From NCBI GenBank assembly GCA_016271365.2, contig CM057456.1, forward strand, positions 659,893,501 to 659,957,500: a stretch of 64,000 bases of DNA, written 5' to 3'. How positions within the stretch are numbered: the first letter of the stretch is position 1; each line of letters starts with the position of its first letter. This stretch comes from Neoceratodus forsteri (taxonomy: Eukaryota > Chordata > Ceratodontiformes > Ceratodontidae). Positions 44,540 to 55,559 of this stretch are shown here, in pieces. Position numbers and translations under genes: made by a program. The notes under the pieces were generated by a model. It saw only the letters and a program-made list of their open reading frames with translations. It was not told the DNA's origin and searched no databases.

Positions 44540-45299
44540 CTGATGTCTCTGACCCTATTTGGTCACTAGCATCCCTCCTTGCCCCCACTCTATCCAATTT
44601 GCCCCATGCCAATCCCACACAAACTTGAAGCTCCTCATAATCTTTACCCCCACTACCTCCTCTGGCAGGCTGTTCAAGTCGTTCACCACCCTTTCTGTGA
44701 AAAATTATTTCCTCACATCTCTCCAAAACTTCTCCCCCTTTAGTTTCATTGCATGCCCCCATGTTCTAGTGCCTTCAGTCATGTATACTCTTGCTCTCCT
44801 CTCCTCCATGGAGTACTTGTTAAGTTCCTTCAGGTTTTTCTCATATGGCTTTTCATGCAACCCCCTCACCATTTTGGTTGCTCTCCTCTGTACTGCCTCT
44901 ACTCTGTCAGTGTCCCTGAGGAGGTACAGCATCTGTCCAGAATTGGACACAGTATTCCAGGTGGGGCCTCACCAGTGAGCAATACAATGGCGGCACCACC
45001 TCTCTCCTCCCGTTAGAAATTCCTCTCCCAATGTGCCCCGGGCATCCTACTAGCCTTTCCCATTATCATGTCACACTGATCAGCTACCTTGAGATCCTCA
45101 GATATGTTGACCCTGAGGCCTCTTTCTTGGTTGGTGACTGTTAGTACCTCTACCCATCTCGTAAGCAGCTCCTGGGTTTCCCTGCCCTAGGCACATAACC
45201 TTGTACTTTTTGGCATTGAAGCCCACACCCTAGACCACTCCTTTAGTTGCCCCAGATCTATTTGCATTTTCTCCACCCCTTCTTGAGTGTCTACCTTGT
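44540..45299 (-). pseudogene. CR1 ORF2 reverse transcriptase, C-terminal part
   Basis: The minus frames resume at 45299 with V-D-T-Q-E-G-V-E-K-M-Q-I-D-L-G-Q-L and reach V-Q-R-R-A-T-K-M-V-R-G-L-H-E-K-P-Y-E (frame 44950-44705). They end with F-F-T-E-R-V-V-N-D-L-N-S-L-P-E-E-V. This is the C-terminal RT segment of the CR1 whose N-terminal part lies at 46241-48122. Confidence 0.85.
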
Positions 45300-46240
45300 T
45301 GCATACTCTGTGGAAGGGTGGACACATAAGAGTGGATACAGGACCTGTGGGAGGACCTCGGTAAACTTGAGAGATGGTCGGGAATCTGGCAACTTGGCTT
45401 CAGTGCCAAAAAATACAAAGTGATGCACATCAGGGCTGGGAATACTAGGAGGGAGTATTACCTGGGGGTATCCAGGTAGCTGCTTCAGAGGAAGAAAAGG
45501 ATCTGGGTAGGGTGATTACTAGAGACCTGAAACACTCCATGCAGTGCAAGAAGGTAGCTGCAAAGACAAACACGATGTTGGGGTCTATAGCCAGGTGATT
45601 CAGTAGTCGGCGGAGTGAGGACATTTTGCCCTTGTACAGGTCTATGGTAAGACCACATTTAGAATATGGGGTAAGGTATTGGCATCCTTACCACAAGGAA
45701 GACATCAGCTTACTGGAGAGGGTCCAAATGAGAGCAACCAAGATGGTCATGGGTCTGCAGAATAGGTCTTATTAGGAGAGGCTGGAAGACCTAAGGATGC
45801 ACTCCCTGGAGGAGAGGAGAGGAGAGGAGAGAGACAGAGGGTGATACGACAGAAACCTTCAAATACTTGAAGGGGATTAACAGAGTGGAAAGAGAAGTTC
45901 TTTTTAAATTGAGTGACAACAGAACCATGCGGGGGCAGCTTGAAGTTGATGGGGGAGGTTTAGGAGAGATGTTAGGAAACATTTTTTTACAGAGAAGGTG
46001 GTGAGCACATGGAATGCCCTGCCAGAAGAGGTGGCCTCCATAAAGATGGTGGTGGCCTTTAAGAGGGCCTGGAACAAGCACAAAGGGAACCAATGGGACT
46101 GTGGAGGGGTAGCAGGGAAGTAAGGAATGACATGGGGGGGGGTTGGGACATTGGTGTAAGCCATGGACCCTGCATCCTTTACCGAGCAGACTCGATAGAC
46201 CAAATGGCCCTTTTCTGCTGGCTTTTTCATATGTTTGCAT
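45300..46240 (+). mobile_element. Inverted CR1 3' piece inside the minus-strand CR1
   Basis: The + strand reads L-C-G-R-V-D-T from about 45307, then K-L-E-R-W-S-G-I-W-Q-L-G-F-S-A-K-K-Y-K-V-M-H, the RT segment just after the catalytic box. The RT C-terminus and 3' UTR follow, ending with gactcgataga and cttttctgctggctttttca near 46220. It begins at the same RT position at which the host copy is interrupted. A GGAGA run lies at 45811-45834. Confidence 0.8.
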
Positions 46241-47300
46241 GTAAATTTTTCTACCATCTGCAAAGAGACACACCTCCCCCTCCAGCTCCTCAGCAATGTC
46301 ACTTATGAAGACATTGTAGAGGACTGGTCCCAGCACTGATCCCTGTGGCACCCCACTAGTCACTTTCCCATCCCCTGAGTGTCTGCCATTTACCACCACC
46401 TTCTGCTTCCTATCCTTTAACCGGTCAGATGCCCAGTTTATGTCTTTCTCCCCCAGTTACAGGCTGCTTAGTTTCTTAACTAGCCTCCTGTGTGGTACAG
46501 TGCTGAAAGCCTTACTGAAGTCCAGATAGGCCACATACACTGCTCTCCCTTGATCCTCCTCCCTAGTAACCCAGGCAAAGAAATCTATAAGATTTGTTTG
46601 GCATGACCTCCCTCCTGTGAAACTGTGCTGCCAGTGGTCATGCTGCCCATAAGCCTCTCCTTCAGTAGGGTCTCCATTAATTTCCTTACCACTGATATGA
46701 TACCGACTGTCCCCTAGTTGCTAGCCTCCTCCCTGTTGCCACTTCTGTGCAGAGGGACCATATCTGCCCTCCTCCAGTCCTCTGGAGCTACCCCGTCTCT
46801 AAAAGGTGCTGCATAGCATTGCCACAGGGACTGCTAGCACCATGCCCATTTCTTTTAGGACCCTTGCTTGAATCCTTCCCGGCCCCATCGCCTTATTGTC
46901 CTTTAGGGATTCTAACCCCTTCCTGACTTTTGCTACCAAGAATGGACTTGTATTCATTCCCCCCCCCCGATACTTGCTGCTACATGCTGGTCCAGCCCTC
47001 CTCCCCTACTGTGAAGACCAAGGAGAAGTAATCATTTAAAACTTCAGCTTTCTCTTGATCTTCCTCTGCACGTTCCCCCGCCCTCCAGAGTCTCACTATC
47101 CATCCCTTGTATTCCTCTTTTCACTCACATGCCTGAAGGTCTTGCCCCCTTTTTTAACATGCTTAGCTAGTGTCTCTTCTCCTCTGTCTGTGCTTTAGCT
47201 CCCTCACCCTCCTTCCTGCTTCCCTTTGCTTTACCAGATACATCTCCCTGTCCTTACAGAACCATAGCAGCCTCTTTCTCCTCCTTCCCTTTCTCACTTC
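46241..47300 (-). pseudogene. CR1 ORF2 reverse transcriptase, N-terminal part
   Basis: RT motifs run on the minus strand from about 47000 to 46250 in several frames. The clearest is 46399-46241, V-V-N-G-R-H-S-G-D-G-K-V, then [13 protein letters not shown] and L-F-A-D-G-R-K, where the catalytic F-A-D-D is F-A-D-G. The frame stops making CR1 sense at about 46240, where an inverted CR1 piece begins; the matching continuation is at 45300. Confidence 0.8.
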
Positions 47301-47326
47301 CTTCAGACAGCATGCTGTTGCCTAGG

Positions 47327-48122
47327 CTATTCCCTCCTTAATCCTGCTCCACTGAGTCTCCACCCCCAACCATCCCCCCTTGAGGTATTTATCAAGGCAG
47401 TTTCCCATTTCTTTAAAATCTGATATGTCCTGCTGAAGTCCAGGGCTCTCGTCTTTGTGTGTTTTTTCTTCTGCCCAATCCGTATGCCAAACTGCACAGT
47501 ACTGTGATCACTTGTACTCGGCAGACTATCCACTGTGACATCTGCAATGTTGTCCCTGCTTGTAAATACCAGGTTCAGCACTGCCCTGCCTCTGGTGGGT
47601 TCTGTAACCAGCTGCCTGAGAAACGCCCCTTGTAGGAAGTCGATGATGGCCCTTCTTCTTCTTCTTCTTGTAGCTGTTACCAGAATGCCACAGTCTACAT
47701 CCAGCAGATTAAAGTCCCCCAAAACCAGTACTTCCCCATTGCTTGCCACTTTGCTAAGGGCTTCCCCCAGAGCCCTGTCTAATTTCTCCCCCTGTATTTC
47801 TGCTCTGTACACCACTCCCATGTGAATAAAGTCCACCAACACATCTCTAGGTTGACCCATAGTATCTCCAGGCCTTCCTTATCCCCTTGGTGCTCCCATA
47901 TCTCAGCAGCCTTAATACCTTCCTCACATATAAAACAGAGCCCTCAGCTATCCCCCCTGACCTGTCCTTCCAGAACATGGTGTAACCTGGGATGGCCACT
48001 TTCCAGCAGTGGTTGTCGGTGCACCATGACTCCCTTATGGTCACCAGCTCCAGGTCTGCCTCTGCAATGATCGCATCATGGCCAGGAATTTTGTTTCCTA
48101 GGCTCTTTGTGTTGGCACACAT
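47327..48122 (-). pseudogene. CR1 ORF2 endonuclease (APE type), two frames
   Basis: The frame 48122-47847 contains the start of the endonuclease: N-T-K-S-L-G-N-K, A-D-L-E-L-V-T-I-R-E-S-W (catalytic E in the I-T-E-T-W position) and W-K-V-A-I-P-G-Y. The frame 47860-47327 (177 codons) continues with V-L-V-L-G-D-F-N-L-L (the G-D-F-N box) and L-V-F-T-S-R, then S-T-S-D-H-S-T-V-Q-F (the S-D-H box). All three hallmark boxes are present; one frameshift near 47850 splits them. Confidence 0.88.
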
Positions 48123-48445
48123 GGCTCTCCATTCCCTTTGTCCCTCTCTTCCTCTAGCCTATCCCCTTCCTGCTTCCATCCCTCACCTCTTCCATTTCCC
48201 CAGTCCTAGCCTCCACTTTTTCACTATCTCTCTAACTACCCTCCATACTCTGTCTCCCAACTTCAGTTCCAGTTTATGACCCACCACCCTGCCCTCCTCC
48301 TTTTCCTTGTTCCTCTCTAACCCACACATTTTTTTCCCCTGGCTTTTCTTCACTGTTTCTCTAGTCTCTGGGGAAGGGCAATCTCTGCCTCCCCCCTTGG
48401 CTAGTTTAAATGCCCATCAAAGTAGCATCTATACCTTCCATCCAT

Positions 48446-48940
48446 AAACATAGAAACATAGAATTTGACAGCAGATAAGGACCGCTTGGCCCACCCAGTC
48501 TGCCCATTTCCCTACCTACTGGATAAGCTGCAGATCCTAGTTAACCAGCCGCCTACTTCTTCCTACCCCCACCCCCCAGAATTGCCTTATGACTGTTCCA
48601 TGCATGCTTGAATTCCACCACTGATTTTGACTCCACAACCTCCTCCGGAAGGCCGTTCCATGCATCCACAACCCTCTCTGTGAAAAAATACTTCCTTAAA
48701 TTACCTCTGAGCCGCCCCTATCTTCAAATTGTGCCCTCTTGTTCTTGCACACCTCTTTTTTTGAAAGATGCTACCCTCTTGGACTTTGTTGATTCCCTTG
48801 AGGTACTTGAAAGTTTCTATCATGTCCCCTCTCTCTCCCTTCTTTCCTCGAGCCTATACATATTAAGCTCCTTAAGTCTCTCTTCATATGTCTTCCGGTG
48901 CAGACCCTGAACCATTTTAGTTGCCCTCCTCATTGCTGTT
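48446..48940 (-). mobile_element. CR1 3' end nested between ORF1 and ORF2
   Basis: On the minus strand: R-R-A-T-K-M-V-Q-G-L-H, Y-E-E-R-L-K-E-L-N-M-Y, then a 3' UTR ending in the inverted terminus (gcccacccagtctgcc, aaacatagaaacatag at 48446-48461). Confidence 0.8.
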
Positions 48941-48949
48941 CCCCTCCAG

Positions 48950-49650
48950 GATGGATGGAGGCCATCCTTTTTGCACAGGCCTTCATCCCCCAGATGGAAC
49001 TCCTGTCCCCAATGTTGACAGAACCCTCCTCCCTGCACCATGCCTTTAACCACTCATTGAAGGACCTGGTGTAGAGTTCCCTATTCTACCCCTGGCCATA
49101 CAGAGGTAGTACCACAGTGAAGTCCACCGTCTGTGCTACCTGCTTCAGGCACCTCTCCATCTCCCTACACCTATCCTGCACTACCCCTGCATCATCCCTT
49201 GCCATGTCATTGGTCCCAAGATAGACAATGACTCCCAAGCAATTGCACAGTGGTAAGGTCTGAGCGGTGCTCTCCTTCTTTCCTCCCCACCCACCCGGAC
49301 CCCACCAAGGTCCAGCTGCTCTTCCTCTACTGGTATTCTTTGAGGGAGCATCAGCCATCTTGGAGGCCCCTGGGTGAGGCAGACAGTGACCTGTACTCAT
49401 GCCAGTTCGGCCCTGAGACCAGCGACCTCTGCTCTCAGCCCAGAGAGGTGCCTGCATATGGTGCAACAACTCAGTCTCCAGTATGTGTCTCTGAAGAGTG
49501 CAGCCCCACACCCATTGCAATGCCCCACTCCCATGCCTGATGACATATTACCTACTTTCTTCCCTGCCTTTCTCTTGGCCTTATACAACTCTTATGCCTG
49601 TCCCCCTTCTGGCTTCACTGTACTCTTCACCTTCCTGTGTTTTGCCTAAC
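48950..49650 (-). pseudogene. CR1 ORF1 with zinc-knuckle, coiled coil and SGNH-esterase motifs
   Basis: The minus frame 49588-49397 begins the protein. It has H-C-N-G-C-G-A and C-C-T-I-C, cysteine pairs like the CR1 ORF1 zinc-binding start, then L-R-A-E-V-A-G-L-R-A-E-L, a heptad-type coiled coil. The frame 49520-49086 carries V-I-V-Y-L-G-T-N-D-M, the G-T-N-D block of the SGNH esterase fold. The frame 49053-48940 gives K-D-G-L-H-P-S, the D-x-x-H block that closes the active site. Frameshifts separate these. CR1 ORF1 esterases of this design are known from birds and reptiles. Confidence 0.8.
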
Positions 49651-49719
49651 CCTTTGGTGTGTCCGAACCCTTACCCTAGATAGGGATCTTCTACAGTCCC
49701 ATTTTTTCTTGCCCCTTTG

Positions 49720-51090
49720 TAACTTATTTATTTATTAATTTATTTAAATGTTTTACCAGGAAGGCATACTGAGCAGAGTACTGCTCAATTCCATGTGTGT
49801 CCTGGGGGCAAGGGAAGAGGAGAATACATAAATACAGAGTACATAATTGCAGAGGGATAATTACAGTGAGAAGTTACAGAGAATGGAGAACATGTACATA
49901 ACTAATATGCTACAGGGTAAAATGAGTGACTCAGCAGCTGCTAGGGTAGGCATACACATTTACAGTGGCAGGTAGTTGTGTGGGGCACCAACATATGCAA
50001 GTACAGTACTGTGCATATGTAGCTAACACAAGGGGATGCTAGGCTTAGTGTAAAAACAGGTTTTTGTCACATGCACAGGCAGGGGCAAAATGAGATTTGA
50101 AGAGGGAGAAGAGGTGCTGAGTTGGGGGGCATGCCAAACATCCACGGGGAGTGAGTTCCACAGTTTAGGCATGCAATACTTAAAAGCTGCCTGGCCTGCC
50201 GTGGTGGACATGTGATGGACAGCCAAGAAGCGTGAGTCATAGTTTCTGACTGGGTATCCGGGGGAGGGGGGGCAGCTGTTAGAACTGAGGAGAGGTATGG
50301 TGGCAAGGATTGGGTCCAGAATTTAGCCGTTAGCCTAGCGCAGTGGGATTGTCTCCAAGCATGGAGTGAGGGGAGGTTGAGGGTCTGATAGAGGACGCAG
50401 TGGTGAGTTGTGGGAGGGCAGTCAAGGGCAAAGTGACAGAAGGAGTGGAAAAAAGGGTCCAGTCTGGCTAGGGTGGACTTGAGAGTGGCACTGTAGACAA
50501 CATCTCCATAGTCTAAAATAGGGAGGATCATTTTCTGCACAATTGCATGGCAGGCCAGCAGTGGGATGCATCCACAGTTGCGGTATAGGGCACCCAACGT
50601 AGGGTGTAGCTTTTTATGGATAGCATGAATATGTACAGAAAAGTTGAGGTGCTGGTCAAGCTAGACTCTGAGGTATCTAAAGGAAGTGCAGACCTCCAGT
50701 GGAGTCCCATCCAGGGTGTGGAAGGTAGGGGTGGGAGAAGCCAAGAAAGCCTCCGCCTTGTGCCAAAGGTCATTGAGACAGTTTTCTTGGCATTGAGTAA
50801 AAGCTGATTTGAGTGAAACCAGAGCTGAACATCATTGAAGTCCTGCTGGAGATTGGTCGCCACTTCAGCCGGTGAGGATCCAGAGGTAAACAGCACCGTG
50901 TCATCCGCATACATGTGAATGGATGTGTGAGGACAGGCTGAGGGCAGGTCTTTAACAAAAATGGAGAACAAGAGCGGGCCAAGGACCGAGCTTTGTGGTA
51001 CACCAGAGGTAACTGGAAGGGAGACACAGAAGGGTCACTTGACCCTAGAGAGGGTGTTTGGATATATCTTCTTTTACTCACTTCATCCAT
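49720..51090 (-). pseudogene. LINE reverse transcriptase C-terminal half and 3' end
   Basis: The frame 50971-50528 gives F-S-I-F-V-K-D-L-P, H-M-Y-A-D-D-T-V-L-F (catalytic Y-A-D-D intact), L-L-L-N-A-K-K-T and M-T-F-G. The frame 50597-50067 gives L-P-I-L-D-Y-G-D-V-V-Y-S, H-H-C-V-L-Y and L-P-P-Y-L-S-S, and ends near 50067. The 3' UTR runs to an A/T tail (aataaattaataaataaata on the minus strand) at about 49730. The D-Y-G-D-V-V-Y signature is shared with the pieces at 17232 and 52286. Confidence 0.85.
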
Positions 51091-51099
51091 CTACCCTAG

Positions 51100-52000
51100 A
51101 AAGGGTGTTACCTCTATTTCCACACTACCGTTGATTTTTGTTTACCCTTTACTTAACCTTTGTAGGTAGGACTTTCTCTTTCTTCCCTACAGCCATTTTC
51201 CCCTCTAACCTGCATACAGTACTCAATTTAAACAGTAAACAGTGACTGTAACAAGTAAGCAGGTAGTCTACTTTACCTTACTGGACTTGCAGAATTCCCT
51301 GCATGCTTGCTGTCTCCTGGGGATGCCTGCCAACACCTAAGATGCCAGTGTCTTCACTGTTCCACTCTTGTTCTGTTCTACTCACATTCTGGGACATGAA
51401 CATGAATGGGACACATTATGAATGACCACATTTACACTGTAGTTAGGCCCTCCCCCTAGCAGGACTTCTTGCTGAACCCCTGTTGGTCTGTGTTCTGTGA
51501 CCCAGCTGTGCTCCGACCCCTGACCTGGAGATCCTGTTCCTGCTTACACAACAAAAAGAATGCCTTCCCACAGGTTAGTTTTTATGGCTGCAGTAGGTGG
51601 AGCCCTGTAGAAGTGTTGCGATCACAGTGGAAAAAGGGAGCTTGCTGGATACCAAATGGACTTATAAATAGTGGAGGTGAACAGCAATCATTGCATGTCC
51701 ACTGCACTACTTTGTCCACTGGCAGAACACGTCACAGTCTGCCATGTTCGAGATGGCAGCTAGAGCTTACTGCTCATGCGTAAGTCATTGCGCATGTGTG
51801 GAGACTTCCGGTGGCCATCTTGGATACATCAGACAGTACCATGTTCCACTGTGACCTCGGTGGCAGCCATACCAGCTCTGGCCAGAGTTTGTTTTACTTT
51901 GTTATAGCCCTCCCTTACATGTTCACAATGTCCTTCCAATTTTGTTAATAAGGTAAGAAAACAATGAAGTCAGAACGAAGTGGTGTTAGAAAATTGAAAA
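51100..52000. other. Unassigned stretch
   Basis: No gene, RNA or terminal repeat seen. GC-rich blocks around 51460-51600 and 51780-51890 have no open frame with a recognisable domain. Confidence 0.4.
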
Positions 52001-52014
52001 CACGCTACTTTCAC

Positions 52015-52745
52015 AGGTGGGAAATTCCTCTCCTTCAGCTGGTCTTCAGGTACAAATTGTTGGTGGGGAGTGAGAGAGAGAGAGGGGCTCAGGCCAACTC
52101 AAACCCCTCAGATGGTCCCAGTGAACTGCACTGAAGTCAGAACAAAATACACTTACAACCATCAACACACTGGGTCTCTAGGAGAGCTTTAAAAGATTAT
52201 GACCAATCAAGGAGCTGAATTTTAGTGCATTTTGCCACTTTTTCCACATTGTAGAGGTGAGGCAGCTGAGTGCAGTTTTGCCAAACTAGGTAAGGTACCT
52301 AGGTATCGCAAGGAAAAGGATGTTGTTTCTCCTCAGATCATAGGGACTGGTGACTCTGTGGAGCCATAATATACGGTGGGAGAACATTTTATAAGGCCTT
52401 GTATGGCCACACAGAGAGAGATTTCTGCATCTTTTTGACAGAGAAGACCATCCTTCAGAAGTGTATACAGTAGAATGTTGAGTCTTGTTGGGGAGAGCCC
52501 TATGGTAGATCAAATCCAGATCCAGTTTAGCTAGGCACCTAGCTGTACCACCTCTGAATAGCAGGTCAGCGTAATCTAAGATGGGAAGTAATGTGGCATG
52601 CAGCAATCTCTTCTGAGCTTCAGCAGCAAAGCAGCCTTTGTTTCTATAGTAGAAACCCAATCTAGCACAGAGCTTCTTGCAGAGGTTTTCAACATGGGTA
52701 GTAAGAGCCAACTTGCGATCTAATTGGAGACCTAAATATTTATAG
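52015..52745 (-). pseudogene. LINE RT C-terminal piece abutting DIRS-b
   Basis: The minus frame 52711-52286 reads T-T-H-V-E-N-L-C-K-K-L, L-G-F-Y-Y-R-N-K-G-C-F, L-L-P-I-L-D-Y-A-D-L-L-F and L-I-Y-H-R-A-L. Upstream, I-Y-K-Y-L-G-L-Q-L-D at about 52740 is cut by the left terminal repeat of the DIRS element. The matching upstream LINE sequence is not seen beyond the right end of the DIRS element, so it is uncertain whether the DIRS element inserted into it. Confidence 0.75.
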
Positions 52746-52931
52746 ATCTTGCTTCAAGTGGGCGCTCTCGCAGCAGGCTATTACAATAAGGACTATACTG
52801 CAGGCACTAGGACTCATCAGAAAACTTTAGCTAGCAGTCTCCAGTGGGGTCTGCCCCCGACATCGGCTCCACCCCGATGTCACCCAGTGCTATATCAGGG
52901 GGCAGTCCCCAGCCCCACCTCAGTTCTTTTC
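52745..52931. repeat. Left inverted terminal repeat of DIRS-b
   Basis: Its complement reads gaactgaggtggggctgggg, then gactgccccctgatatagca, ctggagactgctagctaaa, tcctagtgcctgcagtatag and attgtaatagcctgctgcg. The right end reads gaactgaggtggggctaggg, then attgcccactgatataccat, ctggagactgctggctaaat, tcctagtgcctgaggcatag and attgtaatagcctgctgca. Confidence 0.92.
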
Positions 52932-53067
52932 CCGCTGCAGACCCGCTTCCATTTGCTCTTCGGTTGCCTTTAGAATATTTACTAGTGGTTTCTAGTGAAA
53001 ATCTTCACATTTTTCTTGTTTTTTCTCGAAAAGTCAGCTTTTCAAATTCAACTTCAATCTCTACTGC

Positions 53068-55375
53068 ATGTTGACCTCACCATCGTCAGTCTCCTCATCC
53101 AGAAAAAAGAGGACTAAGTGCACCTTCGGCCGCCAGATCCCAGTGAAGGATACCCACGAGGCCTGAGTCCTCTGCCTCAGCCTGGATCACAATACCAAGG
53201 CCTTCCTGATCTATAGCAGCTTCACAGGAAGGAAAAGAATTTGCCGCCTTAAGGCTTTAAAGACCCATCTTCTTGAGCAGCAGGTAGCCGTGATGAAACC
53301 CTCTCCCACGGAGAAGTCTCCTTCTTCCTTCTGGTCCTCAAAACATAAGGCGAAGAAATGGGACGTGGATCGCCATAAGACCTGCGACAAGGACCGGAGC
53401 TGATCTCAGGGGCGTTCATGCTCCCAGTCACCCCACAAGAAATCCTCCTCTGGGTTGGGCGGTTCAGACCATTCCCACCACTTGCAGCACTCTACAGGAT
53501 GGCATGATACTACCGTTCCTGCCAAGACACCGGCGTCAGGTAACAGTAGCCAGGGGCTGGTCTCGCTACCGGTGCCCCATATCCCGAAGGTGAAGGCCAT
53601 GCCCTTGTGACCCCCTCCGCCTTGGGAGTCAGGACCTCAGGTTCATCTTCTGTGACTGCCTCGGCCCCGCCAAAGAAGGTCCCAACCTCTGCCATTCCTG
53701 GGGCTCCGGGAAAGGCTTCAGATCAGAAGGAGTGGAAGCCAGGTTCTAAGCCAGCATCAGCTCACCACCCTTCAATGGCCCAGTCATCCAAACGTAAGCC
53801 GACGATGGTTTCTAAACTGGATGGCTCTAAACCATCAACAGCAAAGGACATGGAACAGACGTCGGCCAAGGCGTCACTGGTCACAGACCGTTCACGGGTC
53901 CATAGGGCCTCCACTCCTGAGGGCCAAGGGGATGATTCATCTCCCAGGGAACTCCCTGACCTCCTATCCTCACCTATATCTCCTCACACACTGGACAAAC
54001 CCATCCGACCGGCGGGTTCTGTTGCAGCTCTGTTTAATAAAGAGGAACTCACTGAGCTTTTTGTATTTTGGTGGGGCCAGGTCAAAAAAGTCATGTTACC
54101 ACCATGGCTGGACCCGACTCTGGCTCCGGAGGAACATATGGATAAAGGCCAGGCCAAAAGTCCTTCGGCCCCCGTGCCTGATCCTTCTCCTTCTAAGTCG
54201 AAGCTTAAGTCGCTGTCACGCACTCCGGTGGATACCTGTGGCCGAACTAATCAAAAGGAACGTCAGCACCAGCAATGCTCCCTGTCTTCCAGTCACCATT
54301 GTTCTCCAAGTAGAAGATGGTCTTGTAGCCAATGCTGGTCTGACAGCCATCCCAGGTGCTTGGTCAGCCATCGCCGGTCCCGCAGCTGTTGCTGGTCCTT
54401 ATGCCATCACCAGTCCCTCAGCCATTATCGGTCTCGTAGCCGACGTGGGTCTACCAGCAGGCGGCGCTCTTATGAAAGGATAAGATCTTACACCCATTCC
54501 AGGTCTGCCTCCTACTATTCAGAGGGCCATGGTTCGCATCCCAGTTCCTCTGGGTCTGACCATTCCATCTCCAGAGAAGGACCAGTGTCCCCTGATGAGA
54601 AGGTCACCCCAAGTTCCCCTCCTGACGATCCCACATTCATGGACGTCATGAGGCACATCCAGTCCTCTAACGGATGGGAGACAGAGGACTTGGATCAGAA
54701 TGCCGGAGGTTGGCAAAATACCTGAGGCAGAAAGAGCCGAAGCCTCTGGCGGTCCCTCCTCTGGTGTATACCTTCCAAGACCTTACTAGGATTACTTGGA
54801 AGCATCCCTCTACCACACTGGCACTTCCTAAGAAATTGGACAGGCTGTGTAGAGCCCCAAGGGAGGAGTCCTTCCTGGCAGAACACCCTCAGGTGGACTC
54901 TATGGTGATTATGGCTGACCATGATAAATCCAAAAAGCCTAAACACCTCAGCTCCCAGCCTCCTGATGTTGAGTCCAGTTACTTGGACCAGGTGGGCAGT
55001 CTATTTTGCCTCCACCTGTTCCATTAGTTCTCTGAACTTCCTCACGCATATGGTCCAGTACCAAACTGCTATGTGGGAGACGGGCTTAGAAGTGGCTCAA
55101 GCTTTGCCAGACTCGACATAAAAGACCAAGCTTCTGGAGATTTTCAAATTGGGTTTGGATGTAGGCACTCACATCTTGAGGGCCTCGTACGACACTGCAG
55201 ATATGGCCTCGAGGGCAGCGGCTTCTGGTGTTTGCCTTCGACGCCATGCCTGGCTTAGAGTTTCAGGATTTTCCCAGGATCTGCAGTCTGGAATCCTGGA
55301 CCTCATCTCTCGCCTCCGAGACTCCAGGAAGTCTATCTGGTTCATCCGAAAGCTATATATAAGGGGGGACTAGAA
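53068..55375 (+). pseudogene. DIRS-b gag
   Basis: An ATG at 53068 opens a frame with S-S-V-S-S-S-R-K-K-R and a degenerate C-x2-C segment (V-L-C-L-S-L-D-H-N-T-K). The frame 53607-54725 (372 codons) continues. It has a proline/serine/lysine-rich first third, a D-K-P-I-R-P-A-G-S-V-A-A-L-F segment, then an arginine/serine-rich tract (S-R-S-R-R-G-S-T-S-R-R-R-S) and an acidic end. The conserved DIRS gag C-terminus follows in other frames at 54674-55373: L-D-R-L-C-R-A-P, H-P-Q-V-D-S-M, and A-S-G-V-C-L-R-R-H-A-W-L-R. Gag here would coat the element RNA. Several frameshifts; the R/S tract comes from short tandem codon repeats. Confidence 0.8.
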
Positions 55376-55559
55376 GCCATTCCGCAAACGGCCATTTCAC
55401 AAGTCCTCAGGACAGAATAACTGTGGCCAATTATCGCAGAGAGGTGGCTTTAAGAGGAAAGCCACAACCCAAGCTTCTGGGAGCTCCACCTCTAGAGGCC
55501 CCAAGTCTTCCCAGTCCTCTCTGCTGATTCCCAGAGCTACCCAATGACTCACTACCGCC

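Larger units (their letters stand above)
44490..49700 (-). mobile_element. Near full-length CR1 LINE, with two nested CR1 pieces
   Basis: On the minus strand ORF1 lies at about 49650-48950 and the ORF2 endonuclease at about 48120-47330. The RT runs from about 47300 to 46250 and, after an inverted insertion, from 45300 to 44540. The 3' end (agactagatgggcctactgg on the minus strand) is at about 44510. Nested in it are a CR1 3' end in the same orientation (48446-48940) and an inverted CR1 3' piece (45300-46240). Confidence 0.88.

Noticed and set aside
53821..54483. 220-codon + ORF overlapping the DIRS-b gag.
   Set aside because: It is the +1 shadow of the R/S-rich gag frame 53607-54725, open because of codon-scale repeats; it matches no protein family.
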